Shown here: positions 5,123 through 7,185 of the stretch, one piece after another
Position numbering within the stretch: position 1 is the first letter of the stretch
Layout of the letters: each line of letters starts with the position of its first letter
The notes under the pieces: generated by a model
What the model was told of the DNA's origin: nothing
The model's database searches: none
Seen by the model: only the letters and a program-made list of their open reading frames with translations
Assembly: GCA_002411085.1 (NCBI GenBank)
Contig: DHQK01000280.1
Span: forward strand, 60,115 to 67,299
Direction: 5' to 3'
Source: Marinilabilia sp. UBA5340
GTDB taxonomy: Bacteria > Bacteroidota > Bacteroidia > Bacteroidales > Marinilabiliaceae
DNA: 7,185 bases
Position numbers and translations under genes: made by a program

Positions 5123-6283
5123 ATGATCAGGGGATGTTTTTTTAAAGTTTTGCTATTGTTTTTGCTCTTGCATTTTAATGGAAATATGGCGCAGGGCCAG
5201 TCAGATCTTTCCGCAAGCGAGGTTGCGAATGATACTTTGTCAGACGTTAGAGGTATCGCAGCATTAGGAGAGAAGGTCTTGGATTTGGTGACCTGGGAAA
5301 GAAATGATGTGGTTTATACTATTTATCCTTCGTTGAGTGTAAGTCCCCGAAATGGCTTTGTTTATGGGGTGATGCCGGCGATAAAATGGAATAGTTCCCG
5401 TGAAGGAAAATACAATACAATGGCCATTAATGCTGAACACTCCACAAAAGGAATGCTTCAGCTACAGGTGGAACACGAATGGTATTTTCATCCCCGATGG
5501 CTGACCTCCGGAGAGGCGTTTTTGAATAGCAGAGAAGATCTTTATTGGGTAGGTGATGGAGATGAGGAGTTTTATTTTGACAGGAAAGAAGTACGCATAG
5601 AATGGGATTTTTTATATAATGCTTTTCCTGATTTTTGGATAGGTGCCGGAATGCTTGTCAATAATAACAGCTTTGAAGGACATGCTGTCGATGTTTTCAA
5701 AAATGAACAATTTCCAGGGGCACCAGGAGGAATGATTTTCGGTGTAGGGCCCAGGTTTGTTTTTGATTCCCGCCATCGTACCATTTCACCACAAAAAGGA
5801 TTCTGGCTTCAGTTTCTTCCCTTGTTTTCGGGGACTTTCGGGCTGGGGGACTACAATTATCAGCGGATGACCTTTGATGCCAGAAAGTATGTCTCTCTCA
5901 GAGAAGAAAAAACATCGCTGGCATTTCAGGTTGTATTGGATTATGCCAACAAAGATGTGCCTTTTTATGAGCAACCTCAGTTAGGCGGAAAAGAGCGGCT
6001 TCGGGGCATCGGACATCCTTTGAAAGTAACCGGAAATGCGATATGGATGACCAGGGTAGAAATACGTCAGCATCTGTGGTGGCGTTTTGGAGGTGTTGGA
6101 TTTGCAGGAATAGGTGAAGCTGCTGATAATTTCCAGAACCTTTTTGGTGATATCGTTTCTTCTTTTGGTGGAGGCTTGCGTTTCAGGATGCTTCCTGATG
6201 ATCCTTTGAATGTCAGGTTTGATTTTGGTGTCTCTTCCATGGGAACCACCGGGTTTTTTATATCTTTGAAGGAGGCTTTTTAA
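5123..6283 (+). CDS. Omp85/BamA-TamA-like outer membrane beta-barrel protein without POTRA domains
   Basis: A 386-residue exported protein. Residues 1-25 form a signal peptide (basic MIRGCFFK, a leucine-rich core, a probable cut after the MAQ region). After about 40 linker residues the rest is alternating aromatic and polar beta strands. Surface-antigen motifs are GVGPRFVFDSRHRTISPQKG (207-226, strand-turn with conserved Asp-Arg), LGGKERLRGI (287-296, equivalent of the loop-6 VRGY/F motif) and GGGLRFRMLPDDPLNVRFD (349-367). The chain ends in Phe, the usual beta-signal recognised by the BAM machinery. There is no room for a POTRA array, so it is a stand-alone barrel and unlikely to be BamA itself. 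The exact job is unknown; transport, lipid or surface display are possible. The ATG at 5123 gives an ideal signal peptide. GGGAGGA near 5086 is too far upstream to be its ribosome site. Confidence 0.85.
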   Translation: MIRGCFFKVLLLFLLLHFNGNMAQGQSDLSASEVANDTLSDVRGIAALGEKVLDLVTWERNDVVYTIYPSLSVSPRNGFVYGVMPAIKWNSSREGKYNTMAINAEHSTKGMLQLQVEHEWYFHPRWLTSGEAFLNSREDLYWVGDGDEEFYFDRKEVRIEWDFLYNAFPDFWIGAGMLVNNNSFEGHAVDVFKNEQFPGAPGGMIFGVGPRFVFDSRHRTISPQKGFWLQFLPLFSGTFGLGDYNYQRMTFDARKYVSLREEKTSLAFQVVLDYANKDVPFYEQPQLGGKERLRGIGHPLKVTGNAIWMTRVEIRQHLWWRFGGVGFAGIGEAADNFQNLFGDIVSSFGGGLRFRMLPDDPLNVRFDFGVSSMGTTGFFISLKEAF

Positions 6284-6334
6284 TGCATTGTTCGGAAAAT
6301 GTCTTGATTCCTGTATTAACGTAACCAACTACCC

Positions 6335-7185
6335 ATGAGACTCCGGTTGATTCTATTATTTTTCCTTCAGATGCTCTTTTGGCACTGCCAAACTCCTATG
6401 CAAAGAGAGATCAAACAGCAGTTGGTGGCTATCGACAGCCTCAGCGAAACAGATGCTTCTGCTGCTGGTGATTCACTCTCCGCAATTGATCCGGAAGATT
6501 TGAATAAAGAGAATGAGGCCTACTACTATTTGCTGTCAGCAGTGATAGGAAGTAAGTTAAATCAGGAATTTTTGAATGATTCTGCAATTACTGCATCTGT
6601 AGATGTTTTCCGAAAACCTATTCCGGATCGGGATTTTGCACGCGCACTAATATATCAGGGAGCCGTTCGCTATCGCGTAGAGGATATTTCAGATTCGCTG
6701 GTTTTTGTCTCCTTTAAAGAGGTAGAGGCTTTGGTGAACTCCTATCCCGATCTTGTATCGGGCAAAGATCTGGTGAAGCTTTGGTTTTATCTTGGACTGC
6801 TGCATAAAAACAATCAAAACCTTCAACTGGCTGACGAGTATCTCGGGTTGGCCCTGGAAAAAGCCAGAGAGGTTGGAGATGTGGAGTCGGAGGTAGTGAC
6901 ATCTTTAGCAATGTTCTGGCGGTATCTCCGAAGTGGCCAAAGAGAAAGGGCTTTGGCTGTTCTGGATGACCTGGGAGATCTGGAAGGAGTGTCGGCAGAA
7001 CTCCGGTATGATATTACCAATGCCCGGGCTGCATTTTATATGCTATCAGGAAATTATTCCAATGCTCTGGAAGGCTATTTGGAGCTTAAAAGTCTGGTTC
7101 CCCAAATGGAAGGTGAGCCTAAGCTTTCTAATGTATATTATTCAATATGCAGTGCTTACAAAGGAATGGGAAAGAAAGATTCAGC
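6335..7185 (+). CDS. TPR-repeat protein with lipoprotein-like N-terminus (3' end outside window)
   Basis: The frame from ATG at 6335 stays open to the window end, giving 283 residues with no stop. The N-terminus MRLRLILLFFLQMLFWHC is a short basic-hydrophobic export signal ending at Cys18, so a lipoprotein is likely, although the -1 and -2 residues His and Trp depart from the usual lipobox. Residues 20-140 are helical with a DSL-rich stretch. TPR-like helix pairs follow near 149-181 (LWFYLGLLHKNNQNLQLADE), 184-212, 224-254, and a start of another at 265. TPRs bind protein partners. This N-terminus-plus-TPR plan resembles Bacteroidota membrane sensors that end in a transmembrane helix and a HTH or kinase domain, but that end is not visible. 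It starts 51 bases after the barrel gene on the same strand with no terminator between, so it may be co-transcribed. Confidence 0.8.
   Translation, partial: MRLRLILLFFLQMLFWHCQTPMQREIKQQLVAIDSLSETDASAAGDSLSAIDPEDLNKENEAYYYLLSAVIGSKLNQEFLNDSAITASVDVFRKPIPDRDFARALIYQGAVRYRVEDISDSLVFVSFKEVEALVNSYPDLVSGKDLVKLWFYLGLLHKNNQNLQLADEYLGLALEKAREVGDVESEVVTSLAMFWRYLRSGQRERALAVLDDLGDLEGVSAELRYDITNARAAFYMLSGNYSNALEGYLELKSLVPQMEGEPKLSNVYYSICSAYKGMGKKDS

Noticed and set aside
5981..6328. Open frame of 115 codons on the minus strand
   Set aside because: It is antisense to the barrel gene, whose plus-strand frame carries clear Omp85 motifs, and has no start context or motif of its own.

Overview
The window reads as ordinary chromosome from a member of the Bacteroidota. 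The evidence is a promoter of the Bacteroidota primary-sigma type (TTTG, 19 bases, TACTTTTG), Shine-Dalgarno sites that are mostly weak or absent, and protein families typical of the phylum: a DUF4199 membrane protein beside a family 2 glycosyltransferase, and a PRiA4b ORF-3-like protein beside miaA. Base composition is moderate to AT-rich. The gut or marine Bacteroidales/Marinilabiliales are a reasonable guess, but the sequence does not fix the order. I see no insertion sequence, prophage, CRISPR array or defence system, and no clear undescribed system.

Bases 1-155 hold a possible C-terminal coding tail on the plus strand with a weak terminator-like hairpin. Bases 156-334 carry two RNA genes on the minus strand: the small SRP RNA, then tRNA-Thr(UGU) only a few bases after it, both behind one strong promoter at 338-368. 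Bases 335-575 are an AT-rich divergent spacer.

Bases 576-2854 are a plus-strand cluster. A four-helix DUF4199 protein overlaps a membrane-anchored GT2 glycosyltransferase of the polyprenyl-phosphate type by one base (TAATG). A class I SAM-dependent methyltransferase follows. A minus-strand cluster (4831-2861) converges on it: a PRiA4b ORF-3-like acidic-tailed protein, miaA (tRNA dimethylallyltransferase) coupled to it by an overlapping TTG start, a terminator-like structure, and a Nudix hydrolase whose stop lies 6 bases from the methyltransferase stop.

Bases 4832-5122 are a divergent intergenic region with two perfect inverted repeats. Rightward from it runs an exported Omp85/BamA-like beta-barrel protein that lacks POTRA domains (5123-6283). 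After 51 bases comes a TPR-repeat protein with a lipoprotein-like N-terminus, which is cut off by the window end.

The genes fall into three themes. The first is translation and targeting: SRP RNA, tRNA-Thr, and MiaA for tRNA modification. The second is envelope lipid or glycan chemistry: DUF4199, GT2 and possibly the methyltransferase. The third is the outer membrane and periplasm: the Omp85-like barrel and the TPR lipoprotein. The points most worth a second look are the SRP RNA/tRNA dicistron with a UGAC tetraloop, the translational coupling of the PRiA4b-like gene to miaA, and the truncated TPR lipoprotein.
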